Source: Planctomycetia bacterium (GTDB lineage Bacteria; Planctomycetota; Planctomycetia; Pirellulales; UBA1268). From it: a stretch of 10,869 nucleotides of DNA. The first letter of the stretch is position 1, and each line of letters starts with the position of its first letter. Position numbers and translations under genes: made by a program. The notes beneath the pieces are model-generated. The model was not told the origin of the DNA and did no database searches. It saw nothing but the letters and a program-made list of their open reading frames with translations. This document shows, piece after piece, positions 8,466-10,869 of this stretch. Location: the NCBI GenBank assembly GCA_009923125.1, contig RFUD01000043.1:1-10869 (forward strand), given 5' to 3'.

Positions 8466-9077
8466 TTACGGCAACACTTTCGGCAAAGGCCCTGGAACGA
8501 CGACCTCGAGCAACTCGACCGCCCGTACGCCATCGAGCGCGATCTCCGCCACTCGCCCAAACGTGTGGCCCGGCGATGCCGCCGTAACTGCGTCATCCCC
8601 CACGAGCGCCCGAAACTCCGGGCCGACATCCACACGCACGAGGGCCACGCGCTGGACGTCCAACAGCATTCCGGCCTCGATGAGAATGCGGCCGAGCGGC
8701 CGCTTTCCAGCACGAATGTCGGCTGTGACGGAGGGCGACACACGGGCGAGGTCGAGCCGCACGATCCCGTGTTGCACGACATTTCCCGCCGGCGAACGCA
8801 GCAGGATCTCCCGTTCGTACCACTCTCGGCCGTCGGCCGCACCGACGTCGTCCACGCAGACACCCTTCACGACGACATCGACCGGGCCGCCGTAGAGCCG
8901 CTCCATCGCCACGGTCATGTGGCTCGCGTGATCGAGCAGCCCACGAAACGGCTGCGGAACGGCCGTCGCCTCGACCGCCACGAATCTGGCGAACGCGTCG
9001 GGGTCGCGATGAAACAGCCGCACGAGACGGACCGCCCGGGAAACGCTGTCCGCACCGGTTTCGATCGGCGGCGCCAT
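8466..9077 (-). CDS. DUF98-type chorismate lyase-like protein
   Basis: A 203-residue protein with no signal peptide that resembles the chorismate lyase superfamily, in particular the DUF98/Rv2949c branch. Rv2949c of Mycobacterium tuberculosis is a chorismate pyruvate-lyase that makes 4-hydroxybenzoate for phenolic lipids. Recognisable elements are LLDHASHMTVAMER (47-60), WYEREILL with Arg89 as the likely equivalent of the substrate-binding Arg of UbiC, the GIVRLDL strand (104-110) and PLGRILIE (127-134), whose Glu134 could match the UbiC active-site Glu. The first 35 residues and the last 40 do not match anything I recognise. It starts 7 bases after the polyprenyl synthase stop with no clear Shine-Dalgarno, so the two are probably translationally coupled. 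The activity and the fate of any product are inferred; superfamily members also include ligand-sensing UTRA domains. Confidence 0.65.
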   Translation of the reverse strand: MAPPIETGADSVSRAVRLVRLFHRDPDAFARFVAVEATAVPQPFRGLLDHASHMTVAMERLYGGPVDVVVKGVCVDDVGAADGREWYEREILLRSPAGNVVQHGIVRLDLARVSPSVTADIRAGKRPLGRILIEAGMLLDVQRVALVRVDVGPEFRALVGDDAVTAASPGHTFGRVAEIALDGVRAVELLEVVVPGPLPKVLP

Positions 9078-9084
9078 GCGAAGC

Positions 9085-10869
9085 TCAACCGCCCGCGACA
9101 GCCGAAACCGTCTTGACCGGACCGCACAGGTTGGCCGCGGCGTGCTCGGGCACGGCCAGATCGAGCAGGAATTCGAGCACCTCGCGGAGGCGGCCGGAGC
9201 GGCACGTGGCAGCCGCCGCCGCAGCCAGGCGACGCTCTTCGGCCACGATCGCGGCCGCTCGTTCGAAGACGCCGGCCTGCTCGTAGAGCGTCCTGGCCGT
9301 CGCGATCGCCGCGGCGATGTCGGCCGGGCCGGAAGCCGCCGCCGCATCACGCGACACCGTCGCCAGACGTGCCACGTCGTCCTCCGGCAACCGCTCGAGG
9401 GCGAGCGCCCACATCACCGTCGGCCGGCCGCCGAGAAGATCACCCGCCGCCCGGCGGTCGTTCTCCAGGTCGCCACACCAGTCCTTGAGGTCGTTGAGCA
9501 CCTGAAATCCCGTTCCCACGTGGAGCGCGTACCGAGCCACCTCGCCGGCGTCCGCCGGTTGCAGTCCGGTCAGCCTGACCCCCATCGCCAGTGCGGCCTC
9601 GAAGGCCGGCGACGTCTTGAGTCCGTATATCTCGAGTGCTTCGGCCGGCGAGAGACGCTTGTCGGCGGCATCGCGCCACCACAACTCGGCCCCCTGGCCG
9701 CGGGCCAAGCGCACATGGGCGTCGGCGAGAATGGCTACGAGGTCGCGCTGCATCGCGGCGTCCACGCCCGGCAGTCCCGCGACGATGCGGTAGCCCAGCC
9801 CGAGGAGATAATCGCCCGCGTTGATCGCCGCCGGCACGCCCCGCTCCCGGTGCAGCGTCGGGCGGCCATACCGCATTTCGTCGCCATCCTCGATGTCGTC
9901 GTGGATCAGCGAAGCCTTGTGAAAAATCTCGATGGCCACGGCCGAAGCCTTCACCGCCTCGCGGGGCGCCGCCGTCTTCCGCACCGCCGCCGCGGCGGGA
10001 TCGGCCACGATCGCGTCGAACGCCGCCAGGGCGATGAACGGCCGCAGAAACTTGCCGCCGCGGGTGAGGTAGTCGCCCGCCATGGCGGCCGTCGCATCCA
10101 TCGGCGGCCAGGGCAGGCCGGTCGCGACAGCGCTCGCCCCGAACGCATCGGGGCTGCCGCAGCCGGCCGCGACCCGCTCCATGGACTCTGGCGTAAACAT
10201 CTCCGCGGCCTCGCGCAGCAGCGGCAGGTAATCCCCGACGGGCACCGCTTCTCCGCCGGCAACCCCCAGCTGGCCGAGCACCCATTCCACGTCGAGCGTC
10301 GCCGCGGCCTGCGTCGCATCGCACGATCCGCCCGCCGCGGCCGCCCGCTCGAGGTCGTAGGGCACCGCCGCGATCGGCAGCGAAAAAGCGGGCAGCATGG
10401 CGAACGCCTTCTCCAGGTGCGAGAGTTTCGCCACCCCGAGAATGCCGTCGTACTGCCCCGTGAGCAGGGCGCCGATGGCGGGCACCGCGCGATCGGTTGA
10501 CTCCACCACCCACCCGCTTTCGCGGGCGGCCGTCCAGATCGTCGCGATCGAACACGAAGGTCCGCACACATGGGGCACGGAGCGATCGACGGCCGCTCCA
10601 CGGGCCGCCGGGCAATCGGGCAGCAACAGCAGCCGGCGCCCTGCCGGACCGGCCGAGAGCCGCTCGCGCCAAAACTCGGAGACGATCGTGACCATCGTCC
10701 ACCCGACGACTTCACCGCCGGCGCCCGCCCGCCGCGCGATCGATTCCGCCTCGTGCCGCAAGCCCGCCGCGGTCCGCGCCGCCGGCGGCATCCCGCCGGC
10801 CCGCCAGGATTCGACGAGGTCTGCGGCCATGGCCCGCAGCCGCTCGCGCAGGGCCTTGGCTTCGGGGCA
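9085..10869 (-). CDS. DUF116-like domain fused to polyprenyl diphosphate synthase, 5' end outside window
   Basis: At least 594 codons; the frame stays open to the right edge. An ATG at 10830 is available (numbering used here), but the 13 codons before it continue the same charged helix, so the start is probably outside. Residues 66-187 resemble DUF116: a LLLLPDC strand with Cys73, C89-x3-C93 and Cys170, plausible metal ligands. Residues about 240-560 are an all-helical trans-prenyl synthase that condenses isopentenyl diphosphate onto an allylic primer: GGK and Arg263, first aspartate-rich motif D311-DIE-D315, RYGRPTLH, K405-T406, and second motif N446-D447-LK-D450, where Asn replaces the first Asp. 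Ala306, five residues before the first motif, matches the octaprenyl synthase IspB and predicts a long product rather than farnesyl diphosphate. The protein is far longer than the usual 300-350 residues because of the fusion. It is followed closely by the lyase-like gene. Confidence 0.82.
   Translation of the reverse strand, partial: CPEAKALRERLRAMAADLVESWRAGGMPPAARTAAGLRHEAESIARRAGAGGEVVGWTMVTIVSEFWRERLSAGPAGRRLLLLPDCPAARGAAVDRSVPHVCGPSCSIATIWTAARESGWVVESTDRAVPAIGALLTGQYDGILGVAKLSHLEKAFAMLPAFSLPIAAVPYDLERAAAAGGSCDATQAAATLDVEWVLGQLGVAGGEAVPVGDYLPLLREAAEMFTPESMERVAAGCGSPDAFGASAVATGLPWPPMDATAAMAGDYLTRGGKFLRPFIALAAFDAIVADPAAAAVRKTAAPREAVKASAVAIEIFHKASLIHDDIEDGDEMRYGRPTLHRERGVPAAINAGDYLLGLGYRIVAGLPGVDAAMQRDLVAILADAHVRLARGQGAELWWRDAADKRLSPAEALEIYGLKTSPAFEAALAMGVRLTGLQPADAGEVARYALHVGTGFQVLNDLKDWCGDLENDRRAAGDLLGGRPTVMWALALERLPEDDVARLATVSRDAAAASGPADIAAAIATARTLYEQAGVFERAAAIVAEERRLAAAAAATCRSGRLREVLEFLLDLAVPEHAAANLCGPVKTVSAVAGG

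Noticed and set aside
9076..10500. A 474-codon open frame on the plus strand, opposite the prenyl synthase
   Set aside because: Its composition (Arg/His/Gly-rich) and lack of domains mark it as the complement of the real gene, which carries DDxxD motifs.

Overview
This is a high-GC bacterial window that reads as part of a chromosome: genes are dense, and I see no mobile element, tRNA, rRNA or CRISPR. The gene set is a hopanoid pair (squalene-hopene cyclase plus HpnH), a response regulator with an N-terminal excisionase-type HTH, a DUF116-like/polyprenyl synthase fusion and a DUF98-type chorismate lyase-like protein. This set suggests a planctomycete (Planctomycetota, Pirellulales-like). That placement is inferred from gene content and protein style; no marker gene is present, and other high-GC hopanoid producers cannot be excluded.

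Left edge (1-581, minus): the N-terminal third of an EttA-type ABC-F translation factor, cut by the window. A 170-base divergent spacer separates it from a plus-strand trio (752-3093): a two-domain sulfurtransferase of the SseA type, a SufE-like sulfur acceptor 13 bases downstream, and a ROK-family sugar kinase 19 bases further on. The first two form a sulfur-trafficking pair. The ROK kinase probably shares the transcript, but its substrate is unknown.

The rest (3100-10869) is one long minus-strand block, convergent with the trio across a gap of only six bases that holds two back-to-back hairpins. In transcription order, right to left, it encodes: a polyprenyl diphosphate synthase with a DUF116-like N-terminal domain (5' end outside the window); a DUF98-type chorismate lyase-like protein; a 176-base spacer with a plausible promoter; an HTH-REC response regulator; a soluble histidine kinase; a 119-base spacer with a weaker promoter candidate; squalene-hopene cyclase; and the radical SAM adenosyl-hopene transferase HpnH, whose ATG overlaps the cyclase stop.

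The last two genes make hopene and then adenosylhopane, the first C35 hopanoid intermediate. The two-component pair lies directly upstream and is a reasonable candidate regulator of the hopanoid genes. The polyprenyl synthase and lyase could supply isoprenoid precursor. By the residue pattern before the first aspartate-rich motif and the chorismate lyase-like partner, they could instead make a long prenyl chain and an aromatic head group for a quinone-like or prenyl-aromatic product. The most unusual items are the DUF116-like/prenyl synthase fusion with an altered second aspartate-rich motif, the lyase beside it, and the inverted-order HTH-REC regulator embedded in a hopanoid locus.
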